Part shown: positions 1 through 9,079 of the stretch, in pieces
Numbering within the stretch: the stretch's first letter is position 1
How the letters are laid out: every line of letters begins with the position of its first letter
Assembly: GCF_001886265.1 (NCBI RefSeq)
Contig: NZ_JXLE01000016.1
Location: 1-58,413 of the forward strand
DNA from: Enterococcus thailandicus
GTDB lineage: Bacteria > Bacillota > Bacilli > Lactobacillales > Enterococcaceae
DNA length: 58,413 bases
Direction: 5' to 3'
Made by a program: the position numbers and the translations under genes
The notes under the pieces: model-generated
Told to the model about the DNA's origin: nothing
What the model saw: only the letters and a program-made list of their open reading frames with translations
The model's database searches: none

Positions 1-64
1 ATGCAGATTTGATTTGGTGGCTTGAGTTAACACCCGCACCACAAGCAGCTAAAATTTTGATCAT
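1..64 (-). CDS. PTS galactitol-type EIIB, N-terminal fragment
   Basis: Only the first 21 codons are inside the window. The start codon is at 64, with an AGAGGAG ribosome site about 8 nt upstream. The peptide MIKILAACGAGVNSSHQIKS carries the P-loop CGAGVNSS of galactitol/lactose-type EIIB domains, whose cysteine receives phosphate from EIIA. It sits 14 nt downstream of the EIIA gene, so the two are probably cotranscribed, with EIIC expected beyond the window. The family call is firm; the substrate (galactose or galactitol) is inferred from the divergent lac genes. Confidence 0.8.
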   Translation of the reverse strand, partial: MIKILAACGAGVNSSHQIKSA

Positions 65-78
65 TTCAGAACACTCCT

Positions 79-564
79 CTAATTAAAATTCTTTTCTAAA
101 AATGTATAAATTTCCTTTGGGTCTTCATATGAGAAAAATCTTTGTAACTCCTTTTTGTCAACAGAATTGATAAAGTCCATGATGTCTGCCAACATACCCG
201 CTTGTTCTGCACCATTTTCATTTAAAATCATAAATAAAAAGGAAGCATCCAAAGTGTCTGATGGCCGAATCATGTGATGAAATAAAATTGGGTGCGTTAA
301 TTTGATTGGAACGATTCGAGTCGTTTTGACGAACTCGCTTTCAGTATGGGGAATCGCAATATCTGGCAAAGATGAATCGATGGGCGATAAGTCTAACCCA
401 GTTGGATAATTGGCCTCTCTTTCTAATAAATGATCGAAAAAGTCTTCAGTGACTAATTCTTTTTCTACTAAATCTAAATAAACTTCCTCAAACACCTCTG
501 TTTGGGTTTGTTTATTTGAAACATAGACTGTTTCGGGGAAAAAGAACGTAGTAGTTGTTGACAT
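79..564 (-). CDS. PTS EIIA, galactitol/fructose-mannitol fold
   Basis: 161 residues, the usual length for a stand-alone EIIA of the PTS_EIIA_2 family. The phosphorylated histidine is probably His73 in DIAIPHTESEF. It would take phosphate from HPr and pass it to the EIIB encoded immediately downstream. It starts at an ATG behind a strong AGGAGGAGG site. The gene is divergent from lacR, and its promoter (637-642 and 615-620) overlaps a cre-like site. In streptococci, GatABC-type permeases beside lac genes import galactose as galactose-6-phosphate; the same role here is inference. Confidence 0.85.
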   Translation of the reverse strand: MSTTTTFFFPETVYVSNKQTQTEVFEEVYLDLVEKELVTEDFFDHLLEREANYPTGLDLSPIDSSLPDIAIPHTESEFVKTTRIVPIKLTHPILFHHMIRPSDTLDASFLFMILNENGAEQAGMLADIMDFINSVDKKELQRFFSYEDPKEIYTFLEKNFN

Positions 565-577
565 ATTTCCTCCTCCT

Positions 578-594
578 TTGTTTGAAAATGTTTG
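578..594. promoter_or_regulatory. candidate LacR operator 1
   Basis: TTTGTTTGAAAATGTTT matches the 17-mer at 692-708 at 16 of 17 positions. This copy lies just downstream of the EIIA -10 box, in the leader, where a bound repressor would block transcription. TGTTT half-sites are typical of DeoR-type LacR operators. Binding is inferred. Confidence 0.5.
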
Positions 595-614
595 TATATC
601 TCAATTACACCTAC

Positions 615-642
615 AGTATAACCGCTTACATAAGAAAGTCAA
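615..642 (-). promoter_or_regulatory. EIIA promoter with overlapping cre-like site
   Basis: On the minus strand the -35 is TTGACT (637-642) and the -10 is TATACT (615-620), with a 16-nt spacer. A cre-like sequence TGTAAGCGGTTATA occupies 617-630 and overlaps the -10. It fits 12 of 14 positions of the CcpA consensus, so catabolite repression of the permease is likely. Confidence 0.65.
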
Positions 643-685
643 GCATCTTTTCAAAAGAAAATAAACATATTTTTGCTTTTCGGTG

Positions 686-714
686 TTGATATTTGTTTGT
701 AAATGTTTTATTAT
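686..714 (+). promoter_or_regulatory. lacR-lacABCD promoter with embedded operator 2
   Basis: TTGATA (686-691) and TATTAT (709-714) are separated by 17 nt. The spacer is exactly the second operator candidate, TTTGTTTGTAAATGTTT (692-708). The predicted transcript starts near 721, just ahead of the ribosome site, which also rules out the upstream ATG at 703 as the lacR start. Confidence 0.6.
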
Positions 715-735
715 GTCGTTGGAAAGGTGGTGCCT

Positions 736-1521
736 ATGTTGAAAAGTGAACGGCAACGTTCCATTTTAGAATTGTGTGAGCAGTTTGGCGTTATTACGGT
801 GAAAATGATTCAAAAAAATTTACCAGTGTCAGATATGACGATTCGTCGAGATTTAGATGAACTGGCTCAGCAAGGTAAAATCGAGCGTGTGCATGGTGGT
901 GCACAGAGTAAGGGATATGCCGAATCTGCGATAACGATAAGAGAACAGCCACTGACAGGGGTTGAGTTATCTCATACTGAGAAAAAAGCCATCAGTATAG
1001 AAGAAAAAAAGTATATTGCAAAAAATGCTGCTAAAAAAATTTCAGCAGGAGATACGATTTTTTTAGGATCTGGAACAACCATCGAATTAATGACTCATTT
1101 TATTCAAGAAGGGCCGTTACGGATCGTGACGAACAGTTTGCCAGTTTTTAATTTGCTAGAAAAAAAGGAAGATCTCGAGCTGTATTTAGTAGGTGGTTCT
1201 TTTCGTAAGAAGACCGGTGCATTTGTTGGTTCTATGGCAAATGAGACGATTCAAAAACTAAGTATCGAAAAAGCATTTGTCGGCGTGAATGGTATTTTGG
1301 ACGAGCACGTCTTCACCTTCAGCATTGAGGAAGGAAAGTTCCAGCAATTAGTCTTGGAAAAAGCACACAAAAAATATTTAGTAGGTGATGCGCATAAATT
1401 TGGCCATAGCGACTTTTACAATTTTTATTCACTTACTGAAATCAATGGTTTTTTTACGGATTACACAATCTCAGAGGAAATGAAAACTCAATACGAACAA
1501 TATACTCAAATTTTTAATTGA
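736..1521 (+). CDS. lacR: DeoR-family lactose/galactose PTS repressor
   Basis: 261 residues. An N-terminal DeoR helix-turn-helix reads [20 protein letters not shown] and is followed by the usual VHGG. The C-terminal DeoR sensor domain has GSGTTIELM and LVGGSFR, a fold that binds sugar phosphates such as tagatose-6-phosphate in LacR proteins. I chose ATG 736 over the longer reading frame from 703 because GGAAAGGTGG ends 5 nt before it and the promoter -10 lies at 709-714. It heads the lacABCD operon (17 nt to lacA) and probably represses both divergent units through the two matching 17-mers. Confidence 0.85.
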   Translation: MLKSERQRSILELCEQFGVITVKMIQKNLPVSDMTIRRDLDELAQQGKIERVHGGAQSKGYAESAITIREQPLTGVELSHTEKKAISIEEKKYIAKNAAKKISAGDTIFLGSGTTIELMTHFIQEGPLRIVTNSLPVFNLLEKKEDLELYLVGGSFRKKTGAFVGSMANETIQKLSIEKAFVGVNGILDEHVFTFSIEEGKFQQLVLEKAHKKYLVGDAHKFGHSDFYNFYSLTEINGFFTDYTISEEMKTQYEQYTQIFN

Positions 1522-1538
1522 TTAGAGGAGGAGTACAG

Positions 1539-1967
1539 ATGAAAATCGTCATTGGATCAGATGAACAAGGAATGAAATTGAAAGAACCGATCAAAGAATA
1601 TTTACTTAAAAAGGGTTTTGAAGTGGTTGACAAAAGTGAAACCGCTTCGACTGATTTTATCGAATCAACATTAGCTGTAGCAACAGACGTTTTAGCTGAA
1701 GAAGGAAGTCTTGGAATTGCATTTGACGGATATGGTGCAGGAAGTTTCATGACAGCAACAAAAGTGAAAGGTATGGTAGCGGCGGAAGTATCTGATGAGC
1801 GTTCAGCTTATATGACTCGAGAACATAATAATGCGCGAATGATTACGATTGGCTCAGAAATCGTTGGTGAAGGATTAGCCAAAAATATCGTCAAAGAATT
1901 TTTAGCAGCTGATTATGATGGCGGGCGTCACCAAATTCGCGTAGATATGTTAAATAAAATGGCGTAA
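1539..1967 (+). CDS. lacA: galactose-6-phosphate isomerase subunit LacA
   Basis: 142 residues, the standard LacA length, in the RpiB/LacAB sugar-phosphate isomerase family. With LacB it converts galactose-6-phosphate to tagatose-6-phosphate. The start at 1539 follows GAGGAGGAG at good spacing; the longer frame from 1518 overlaps lacR and lacks a site. Where LacB has the catalytic CGTG loop, LacA reads AFDGYGAG without the cysteine, as expected for the partner subunit of a shared active site. Confidence 0.9.
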   Translation: MKIVIGSDEQGMKLKEPIKEYLLKKGFEVVDKSETASTDFIESTLAVATDVLAEEGSLGIAFDGYGAGSFMTATKVKGMVAAEVSDERSAYMTREHNNARMITIGSEIVGEGLAKNIVKEFLAADYDGGRHQIRVDMLNKMA

Positions 1968-1990
1968 AAAGAAAAGGATGGTAAATATTC

Positions 1991-2506
1991 ATGAAAATAG
2001 CTATTGGTTGTGACCATATTGTGACAGATGTAAAAATTGCTGTTTCAGATTTTTTGAAAGGCAAAGGATATGAAGTTATTGATATGGGGACATATGACTT
2101 TACACGAACACATTATCCTATTTATGGCAAAAAAGTAGGTGAAGCAGTTGTCAGCCATGAAGCAGATTTAGGCGTATGTATATGTGGAACTGGTGTAGGA
2201 ATTAATAATGCAGTCAATAAAGTTCCTGGTGTCCGTTCTGCTTTAGTTCGCGATATGACAAGTGCGATTTATGCGAAAGAAGAATTGAATGCGAACGTGA
2301 TTGGTTTTGGTGGGAAAATCACCGGAGAATTTTTGATTTGTGATATTATCGAGGCCTTTATTCAAGCGAAATACCAAGAAACACCTGAAAACAAACGTTT
2401 GATTGCAAAAATCGATCACGTTGAAAAAAATCATCCAGAGCAAGCAGATGAACATTTCTTTGATGAATTTTTAGAAAAATGGGACCGTGGCGAGTACCAC
2501 GATTAA
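1991..2506 (+). CDS. lacB: galactose-6-phosphate isomerase subunit LacB
   Basis: 171 residues, full length. It begins [15 protein letters not shown], the RpiB/LacB phosphate-binding start, and carries the catalytic Cys65 in [15 protein letters not shown]. It forms the galactose-6-phosphate isomerase with LacA, whose gene ends 23 nt upstream. lacC follows after 15 nt behind GGAGGTG, so the genes are translated from one message. Confidence 0.93.
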   Translation: MKIAIGCDHIVTDVKIAVSDFLKGKGYEVIDMGTYDFTRTHYPIYGKKVGEAVVSHEADLGVCICGTGVGINNAVNKVPGVRSALVRDMTSAIYAKEELNANVIGFGGKITGEFLICDIIEAFIQAKYQETPENKRLIAKIDHVEKNHPEQADEHFFDEFLEKWDRGEYHD

Positions 2507-2521
2507 AATGGAGGTGAAAAA

Positions 2522-3454
2522 ATGATTGTCACGATCACAATGAATCCTTCAGTTGACATCTCTTATCCGCTGGAACATTTTCAACTGGATACGGTCAATC
2601 GTGTTTCGAAAGTGAGGAAAACTGCTGGCGGTAAAGGATTAAATGTCACACGAGTCTTAGAACAGTTGGGTGCCGATGTTTTAGCAAGTGGCTTATTGGG
2701 TGGTGAACTGGGCGATGCCATCCAACATGAATTGACAAGTGCAGGGATTAAACATGCGTTTTCACCTATTAGTGGTAAGACGCGAAATTGCATTGCCATT
2801 TTGCATGAAGGGAAACAAACAGAAATTTTAGAACAAGGGCCGGTCATTTCAGCTTCAGAAGCGGAAGACTTTTTAGTTCATTTTGAACAGTTGGCAGAAG
2901 ATGCAACGATTCTAAGTTTCTCTGGGAGTTTGCCGGCAGGATTACCTGTTGATTTTTATAGTGAAATGTTGGCGATTTGTCAGCAAAAGAAGAAACCAGT
3001 CGTACTAGATTGCTCAGGGAAAGCTTTGCAAGCCGTTTTGGAAAGTCAGGAAAAACCAACAGTAATCAAACCGAATCTGGAAGAGTTATCAGAACTATTA
3101 GCGTTTGAAGTGACCAATGAGTTGCCAGTTTTAAAAGAAGCATTAAGAAATGAACGTTTCGCTGGGATTGAATGGATCGTTGTTTCACTGGGAGCGCACG
3201 GCGCTTTTGCCAAGCATGGAAATACTTTTTATCAAGTAAACATTCCTAAAATCGACGTGGTGAATCCAGTTGGTTCAGGGGATGCGACAGTTGCCGGTAT
3301 CACCTATGCGTTGGAACAAGGGAAAAGTGCAGAAGAATTATTGAAAATAGCCAATGTTTTAGGAATGTTAAATGCGCAAGAAGCAGTAACTGGTCAAGTA
3401 AACTTAATGAATTTCCCTCATTTATATAACCAAATCAAGGTTGCGAAAGTTTAA
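2522..3454 (+). CDS. lacC: tagatose-6-phosphate kinase
   Basis: 310 residues, PfkB/ribokinase superfamily. The N-terminal substrate motif is [17 protein letters not shown], and the C-terminal signature [18 protein letters not shown] contains the catalytic aspartate. It phosphorylates tagatose-6-phosphate to tagatose-1,6-bisphosphate with ATP. Position between lacB and lacD supports LacC over the related 1-phosphofructokinase FruK, although the nearby fructose-type permease means broader specificity is possible. Confidence 0.92.
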   Translation: MIVTITMNPSVDISYPLEHFQLDTVNRVSKVRKTAGGKGLNVTRVLEQLGADVLASGLLGGELGDAIQHELTSAGIKHAFSPISGKTRNCIAILHEGKQTEILEQGPVISASEAEDFLVHFEQLAEDATILSFSGSLPAGLPVDFYSEMLAICQQKKKPVVLDCSGKALQAVLESQEKPTVIKPNLEELSELLAFEVTNELPVLKEALRNERFAGIEWIVVSLGAHGAFAKHGNTFYQVNIPKIDVVNPVGSGDATVAGITYALEQGKSAEELLKIANVLGMLNAQEAVTGQVNLMNFPHLYNQIKVAKV

Positions 3455-3527
3455 CTAATTATTTGACAAAATACATCAAACATTGAAGTGATTGATGATG
3501 AAACTCAATAAGGACGGTGCAAAATCA

Positions 3528-4502
3528 ATGATTGGAACTAAAGGAAAACAAGCATATATTGAGCAATTAACGGATGAAAATAAAATTATCAGTGCATTAG
3601 CCATTGACCAACGGGGCGCATTGAAAAAAATGATTGCGAAACATCAAGCAACCCCCGCAACAGATGAACAAATTGAAAACTTCAAAAAAATCGTTTCAGA
3701 AGAATTAACCCCGTATGCTTCAGCTATTTTGTTGGATCCTGAATATGGCTTGCCGGCAGCTCAAGCGCGTGCAGAGAGTGCTGGGTTACTTTTAGCTTAT
3801 GAAAAAACAGGTTATGACGCTTCGACACCGGGACGATTACCCGACCTTTTAGCGGATTGGTCAGTGAAACGGTTAAAAGAACAAGGTGCGGATGCCTGTA
3901 AATTTTTATTGTACTACGATGTGGATGAAGCTACCGAAATCAATCAACGAAAACAAGCGTTTATTGAACGAATTGGATCAGAATGTGAAGCAGAAGAATT
4001 GCCATTCTTCTTAGAGCTAGTTTCTTATGACGCTGAGAATGCGGATAGCGCATCTTCAGCATATGCCAAAGTTAAACCACATAAGGTGATTGAGATGATG
4101 AAAGAATTTTCTCGCGAACGCTATCATGTTGATGTATTGAAAGTAGAAGTCCCAGTCAATATGAATTATGTTGAAGGGTATGCAACTGATGAAGTTGTTT
4201 ATACACAAGCTGAAGCTGCGGCTTATTTCAAAGAGCAGACAGAAGCAACTTCATTGCCTTTTATCTTTTTGAGTGCAGGAGTGTCTGCCGAGTTGTTCCA
4301 AGAAACATTGCGCTTTGCTAAAGCGGCAGGGTCAACATTTAATGGTGTCTTGTGTGGACGAGCAACATGGGCAAATGGTGTGGAACCATTCATTGTTGAA
4401 GGGGAAGTAGCTGCACGCAAATGGTTAAACCAAACTGGTCGAGAAAATATCGAGGCATTGAACACTGTATTAAAGGAAACAGCAACGCCAGTTTCCTTAT
4501 AG
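3528..4502 (+). CDS. lacD: tagatose-1,6-bisphosphate aldolase
   Basis: 324 residues, class I LacD aldolase. The probable Schiff-base lysine is in [11 protein letters not shown], and the family segment [10 protein letters not shown] is present. It splits tagatose-1,6-bisphosphate into dihydroxyacetone phosphate and glyceraldehyde-3-phosphate. I prefer ATG 3528 because AAGGACGG (3510-3517) precedes it by 10 nt. A TTG at 3492 would add 12 residues but has no clear site. It is the last gene of the lac operon and is followed by a terminator. Confidence 0.9.
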   Translation: MIGTKGKQAYIEQLTDENKIISALAIDQRGALKKMIAKHQATPATDEQIENFKKIVSEELTPYASAILLDPEYGLPAAQARAESAGLLLAYEKTGYDASTPGRLPDLLADWSVKRLKEQGADACKFLLYYDVDEATEINQRKQAFIERIGSECEAEELPFFLELVSYDAENADSASSAYAKVKPHKVIEMMKEFSRERYHVDVLKVEVPVNMNYVEGYATDEVVYTQAEAAAYFKEQTEATSLPFIFLSAGVSAELFQETLRFAKAAGSTFNGVLCGRATWANGVEPFIVEGEVAARKWLNQTGRENIEALNTVLKETATPVSL

Positions 4503-4540
4503 ATAACATTTAGCTAATAACGTAACTGAGCATTTTTAGC

Positions 4541-4587
4541 AAAAAAACTGTAGCGATGACGAATAAGTGATCGGCTACAGTTTTTTG
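4541..4587 (+). terminator. terminator after lacD
   Basis: The arms AAAACTGTAGC and GCTACAGTTTT enclose a loop of about 20 nt and are followed by a T tract. It ends the lacR-lacABCD transcript before the separate IIBCA gene. Confidence 0.8.
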
Positions 4588-4624
4588 TTTTGATTTTTTG
4601 AAGTAAAAGCTTTATGACAAAAAT

Positions 4625-4680
4625 TTCCGTTATTTCGGAATCAAATTGTCCTTAATAAAAAGAAACCGTTTTTATATACT
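4625..4680 (+). promoter_or_regulatory. candidate activator site and promoter for IIBCA
   Basis: An inverted repeat TTCCG-N6-CGGAA (4625-4640) lies 11 nt upstream of a weak -35 TTAATA (4652-4657). This is 17 nt from a -10 TATACT (4675-4680). A weak -35 with an adjacent palindrome suits an activator-dependent promoter; the PRD regulator downstream is the obvious candidate. This is inference from position. Confidence 0.35.
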
Positions 4681-4709
4681 AAGTGAGTAGAAAGAAAGGT
4701 GGAAGAAAG

Positions 4710-6653
4710 ATGAAAAAAATTGTTGCAATCACCTCTTGTCCAGTTGGAATTGCCCATACATACATGGCTGCTGAAAATTTAGAAAAAGCTGGGAAAGAAC
4801 TTGGTGTCGAAGTGAAGGTCGAAACACATGGTTCGATTGGTGTAGAGAACGAGTTAACAGCCAGCGACATCAAAGAAGCAGCAGGTGTCATTATCGCGGC
4901 TGATACGAAAGTTGATAAATCACGCTTTGGTGGTAAACCACTAATCAATGTGGGTGTTCAAGATGGCATTCATCATGCGAATACATTAGTTGAAGATATC
5001 TTAACAGGAAAAGCGCCTGTTTTTGAAAGCGCTCTGACAGATGTTTCTGCTGAGAACAAGGGCGAAACAGAAGGACTAGGGAAAAAAGTTTATAAAAGTT
5101 TGATGAATGGTGTTTCTTATATGGTGCCGTTTGTTGTTACCGGTGGGTTGTTGATTGCAATTTCATTGACTTTAGGTGGGACAGCGACGCCAGAAGGAAT
5201 CAAAATTCCTGAAGGCACGATCTGGGCAACGATGAACAGTATTGGCGGAATTGCTATGGGCTTGATGGTTCCTATTTTGTCAGCGTTTATTGCGCAAAGT
5301 ATTGCGGATCGTCCGGGCTTAGTTCCAGGGTTTGTCGGTGGCATGTTGGCAGCTAACGGTGCTTTATATGGAAGTGATGCAAACGCTGGTTTCCTAGGTG
5401 GGATCATCACAGGGTTCCTGGCTGGATTTATTGCTTTGGGAATCAAAAAAATTCCTGTACCGAAAGCTTTGCAATCCATTATGCCGATTATCGTCATTCC
5501 GATTTTAGGTTCACTGGCAGTTGGCTTTGTCTTTATCTATGTTATTGGTGAACCTGTTGCACTTTTGTTTAATTCATTGACACAATTCTTAGCAGGTATG
5601 CAAGGTGGAAGTGAAGTTGTTTTAGCGATGATTCTTGGTGCGATGATTGCTTTTGATATGGGTGGACCATTTAATAAAGTTGCCTTTTTATTTGGATCAG
5701 GATTGATTGCTGAAGGAAATTACTCAATTATGGGGCCAATTGCAGTTGCAATTTGTATTCCTCCTTTAGCGTTAGGTTTAGCTTCATTGATCTTGAAAAC
5801 GAAATTTACAAAAACTGAGCGAGAAGCAGGAAAAGCTTCGTTAGCGATGGGCTTGTTTGGGATTACAGAAGGTGCGATTCCATTTGCCTCAACTGACCCA
5901 TTACGTGTTATTCCAAGTATTGTAGTTGGTGCGATGACTGGTAGTGTAATTGCGATGCTTTCAGGTGTAACTGACCACGTTGCACATGGTGGACCAATTG
6001 TAGCGGTGTTAGGTGCAGTTGATCATGTGGCAATGTTCTTTGCAGCAGTGATTGCTGGAATCGCAGTAACTGTTTTAATGTTAAGAATCTTGAAACCAAC
6101 TTTACAAGTTACACCAGTTGTTGCGACACCAAACGGAGCAATGCACCTAGACGAAGTAGAAGACGCAGAAACTGAACCAACGATTGCTCCAGAAAATTTT
6201 GATTCAATCACAGAAATCATGACAGATGATACGATTGTTTTAGACACAACTGAAACAACAAAAGATACCGTTGTTGAAGATTTAGTACAACGTTTAGGGA
6301 AAACAGGTCACATTACAGATACAGCAGGGTTTAAAAAAGCAATCTATACTCGTGAAAATGAAAGTACAACTGGAATTGGGATGGGTATCGCAATCCCTCA
6401 TGGTAAATCAGCCCATGTTACCAAGCCAACACTTGCTTTTGCGAGAAGTCAACAAGGAATTGATTGGCAATCACTCGATGGTGAACCGGCGCATTTGATT
6501 TTTATGATTGCTGTTCCAGAAAATAGCCAAGGAGATATGCACTTAAAAATTCTCCAACGTCTTTCACGCAAATTAATGGATGATGACTTCCGTCAAGCAT
6601 TGATGGAAGCCCCAAATAAAGCGGCTGTTAATCAATTATTAAGCGAAATGTAA
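4710..6653 (+). CDS. fructose-family PTS permease EIIBCA
   Basis: 647 residues with domain order B-C-A. EIIB is about 1-100 with Cys10 in ITSCPVGIAHTYMAAENL. EIIC is about 115-460, a multi-helix transporter ending in VTDHVAHGGP and further membrane segments. EIIA is about 490-647 with active His564 in IAIPHGKS. ATG 4710 follows GAAAGGTGG; the GTG at 4683 lies inside the leader. The classical FruA order is A-B-C, so this is a different subfamily. The substrate is unproven: fructose, tagatose or mannose are possible, and the lac neighbours favour tagatose. It has its own promoter and terminator. Confidence 0.85.
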   Translation: MKKIVAITSCPVGIAHTYMAAENLEKAGKELGVEVKVETHGSIGVENELTASDIKEAAGVIIAADTKVDKSRFGGKPLINVGVQDGIHHANTLVEDILTGKAPVFESALTDVSAENKGETEGLGKKVYKSLMNGVSYMVPFVVTGGLLIAISLTLGGTATPEGIKIPEGTIWATMNSIGGIAMGLMVPILSAFIAQSIADRPGLVPGFVGGMLAANGALYGSDANAGFLGGIITGFLAGFIALGIKKIPVPKALQSIMPIIVIPILGSLAVGFVFIYVIGEPVALLFNSLTQFLAGMQGGSEVVLAMILGAMIAFDMGGPFNKVAFLFGSGLIAEGNYSIMGPIAVAICIPPLALGLASLILKTKFTKTEREAGKASLAMGLFGITEGAIPFASTDPLRVIPSIVVGAMTGSVIAMLSGVTDHVAHGGPIVAVLGAVDHVAMFFAAVIAGIAVTVLMLRILKPTLQVTPVVATPNGAMHLDEVEDAETEPTIAPENFDSITEIMTDDTIVLDTTETTKDTVVEDLVQRLGKTGHITDTAGFKKAIYTRENESTTGIGMGIAIPHGKSAHVTKPTLAFARSQQGIDWQSLDGEPAHLIFMIAVPENSQGDMHLKILQRLSRKLMDDDFRQALMEAPNKAAVNQLLSEM

Positions 6654-6662
6654 CATAAGATG

Positions 6663-6717
6663 AAAAATCGACTGTGATGAGACATAATAGATGTGTTATC
6701 ATAGTCGATTTTTTTAT
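6663..6717 (+). terminator. terminator between IIBCA and its regulator
   Basis: The arms AATCGACTGTGAT and ATCATAGTCGATT enclose a loop and are followed by TTTTTTT. It lies between the permease and the PRD regulator gene, so the regulator is probably expressed at a lower level by read-through or from a weak promoter. Confidence 0.75.
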
Positions 6718-6740
6718 TCAGAAGGGAGCTTCTTTTCTTA

Positions 6741-8663
6741 ATGAATCAACGCCAGCAATCTTTAATTTATCAATTAATAAAAAATAATAGTTATTTAACT
6801 ACCAAAGAATTAGCAACGTGCTTCCAAGTTTCTGAGCGCACTATCCATAGTGATTTAAACAAAATCGAAGACTGGTTGAATGCGCACCAATTACCTTTAA
6901 TTATTGAAAGAAAAAAAGGAACAGGTATTTTACTAGTTGGCTTACCTCATGAAAAAGATCAGGTCAAACGTCTGCTGAATGAAAAGACTGAAACGGAACT
7001 GGAGAAAAGCCAGTTAAGGCAATTGTTGATTTTTCATTTGTTAGTTGCAAAAGACGGTCTCAGTCTTGAAGAATTAGCAGAGAAATTATTTGTTGGTCGC
7101 CGAACAGTCAGAAAAGAATTAACAGATTTGCAAAGTTTTTTCCAACAACATCATTTAGTGTTAGTGTCAAAAACAAAACTGGGCACATTTATCACCGGTG
7201 ACGAGCAAGAAAAAAGGCGACTGCTGGTGAAAACATTGCGTAATATGCAAAAGGCAGATCCACAAAGTCCATCCTTGAAGGAATTTTTTGCAAAAGACAC
7301 ACTAAAAGTAATTCAACATACGTTACGAGATGTCTTCTATGAGAATCAGCTAGAGGAACCAGCAGGCTTGTCTACTGTTGAGATTCATATTTATTTTATG
7401 TTAGAACGCATGAAGCAATTGCAAAAAGTCAAATTGAGTGAAGATGAAAATGAAGCAGTCAATCATACGCAAGCGCAAAAAATCAGTAGCCAAGTCTTAG
7501 CCAAGTTAGCAAACGTGTATCCAATTGAATTTTCACCGGATGAAATCAACTATTTAGCGTTAAGAATTGCTAACTTATTTTCTAAATCTCAGTCTGCTGC
7601 ACGCTTTCAAGGTGAAGCAGATGAATTAGCCCTTCATTTGATTGATCAAGTTGAGCAATTCTTAGGTTATTCATTGAAAGAAGACCAGCTTTTGGCACAA
7701 AATTTAAGTTCTCATTTATCTTCCACTTATTTTCGTTTGAATTATGGATTAACGATTTCAAATCCGTTAACGAAAAATGTTTTTAGCACGTATACGCAAT
7801 TATTTTTAGTTCTGCAATTGATTTTGGAGGATTATTTTGATAAAGAACCCTTTTATGTGCCGCAAGATGAGATTGCTTATTTGACGATCCATTTCCAAGC
7901 GGCAATCGAGCGCCACCAGCATCAAAAAAGTCGGAGATACCAAACGATTTTAGTTAGCGAATACTCAAAGGCAATGGCAACTTTTCTTGAAGCGAGACTT
8001 AATCGAGAACTTCCTGAATTGACAATTTTGGATTTAGTTGAGCATAGTTCTGAGCTGAATGCTGAAGAATTTCCACCGGTTGATTTTATTTTGACGACGC
8101 TCCCTTTTCAACATGAAAGCATTCCTGTAATCGAAATTTCACCGATGATTACGGAAACCGATTTATCGAGGTTGGCGAAATACATGCTAGAGCATGTGCC
8201 AAATAAACGAACAAAAACGTTTGATTTGGCAAATTTCACGAATCCATTCTTGATTTTCCCACATTTAGACTTAACAGACCCTACAGAAATCTTGTCTTTC
8301 ATGGGAAATGTCTTAGTTGAAAATCAATATGTTCATCCGGAATTCATTGAATCTGTGTTAGAGCGAGATCGCCATTCGAGTACGCGGGTCGCATCACTAA
8401 TCACGCTTCCCCATGGCAATCCATTTTATGTGAAGCATTCAACGATTTCGATTGCGACGATGAAGCAACCAATTACTTGGCACGGTGAGCAAATCTGTGT
8501 TGTTTTGTTGCTGGCGGTCAAGAAAAATGATTTGAAACATCCAGAATTCAAAAAATTATTCTCCGTCATTCATTATTTAGAGAAGCAGCCTGAACGTATG
8601 AACGAATTGTTGCAAACAGATCATCCGTTAGAAATTTTAACTTTGTTGTCTAGCTATGAGTAA
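6741..8663 (+). CDS. PRD-domain transcriptional regulator (BglG/ManR type)
   Basis: 640 residues. Two N-terminal winged-helix segments (about 1-130, first recognition helix VSERTIHSDLNKIEDWL) are followed by two PRD domains (about 190-400, with conserved HIYFMLERM and YLTIHFQAAIERH histidines). Next are an EIIB-like segment and a C-terminal EIIA-like domain with ITLPHGNPFYVKHS. Such proteins are activators whose PRDs are phosphorylated by HPr and by their cognate permease. The direct upstream neighbour is the IIBCA permease, the expected target. AAGGGAG precedes the ATG by 12 nt. Confidence 0.85.
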   Translation: MNQRQQSLIYQLIKNNSYLTTKELATCFQVSERTIHSDLNKIEDWLNAHQLPLIIERKKGTGILLVGLPHEKDQVKRLLNEKTETELEKSQLRQLLIFHLLVAKDGLSLEELAEKLFVGRRTVRKELTDLQSFFQQHHLVLVSKTKLGTFITGDEQEKRRLLVKTLRNMQKADPQSPSLKEFFAKDTLKVIQHTLRDVFYENQLEEPAGLSTVEIHIYFMLERMKQLQKVKLSEDENEAVNHTQAQKISSQVLAKLANVYPIEFSPDEINYLALRIANLFSKSQSAARFQGEADELALHLIDQVEQFLGYSLKEDQLLAQNLSSHLSSTYFRLNYGLTISNPLTKNVFSTYTQLFLVLQLILEDYFDKEPFYVPQDEIAYLTIHFQAAIERHQHQKSRRYQTILVSEYSKAMATFLEARLNRELPELTILDLVEHSSELNAEEFPPVDFILTTLPFQHESIPVIEISPMITETDLSRLAKYMLEHVPNKRTKTFDLANFTNPFLIFPHLDLTDPTEILSFMGNVLVENQYVHPEFIESVLERDRHSSTRVASLITLPHGNPFYVKHSTISIATMKQPITWHGEQICVVLLLAVKKNDLKHPEFKKLFSVIHYLEKQPERMNELLQTDHPLEILTLLSSYE

Positions 8664-8783
8664 AAGATATCCAAAGTTAAGAATAGTTGAACATATTTTT
8701 TTGGATAATAAATGTTTTTTTATATCTGACATTATTCCGTATAGGATGTTCAAATCCATTTTGCTACTTTATTAGCGAAATAT

Positions 8784-8888
8784 TTGTATTATAAAAAAAG
8801 TATGGTATCATTAAGTTAGTTCAAATTATTAGATTTTCTTAAGGTAACACTGCCCGTTAGTGAAGTTTCAGGCAGTGTTACTTTTTTT
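8784..8888 (+). ncRNA. candidate short RNA or attenuator
   Basis: The gap 8664-9079 has no gene. A promoter-like TTGTAT (8784-8789), 16-nt spacer and TATCAT (8806-8811) is followed within 35 nt by a strong hairpin: arms GTAACACTGCC and GGCAGTGTTAC (8844-8881) with a T run. A transcript from about 8818 to 8888 would be about 70 nt and contains no start codon with a ribosome site. It may be only the terminator of the PRD regulator gene. Confidence 0.3.
8844..8888 (+). terminator. strong intrinsic terminator
   Basis: An 11-bp perfect stem (GTAACACTGCC with GGCAGTGTTAC) is followed by TTTTTTTG. It separates the sugar region from the surface locus. The 8889-9079 stretch that follows is AT-rich leader sequence for the next gene, and I see no gene in it. 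Confidence 0.85.
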
Positions 8889-9079
8889 GTTTATTTATGA
8901 AATAAAATTAGTTAAAATGTTATTATAAAAAAAACATTGTGTTTTTTTAGTAAAGAGTTCTTTTGTTAATTATGGCGATCATTTTGATGAAAGTAATATG
9001 TTAATTAAGTTTGGGTAGGACTGAACGTTATTGCGTACATAATAATAGGAGATAAAATTGGAAAAGTTAGGGAATATAG

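Noticed and set aside
703-735. Longer lacR start at ATG 703
   Set aside because: It lies upstream of the predicted transcript start and overlaps the -10 box; ATG 736 has the ribosome site.
5117-5497. 126-codon minus-strand frame within the IIBCA gene
   Set aside because: It is an antisense frame of a conserved transporter with no start signal.
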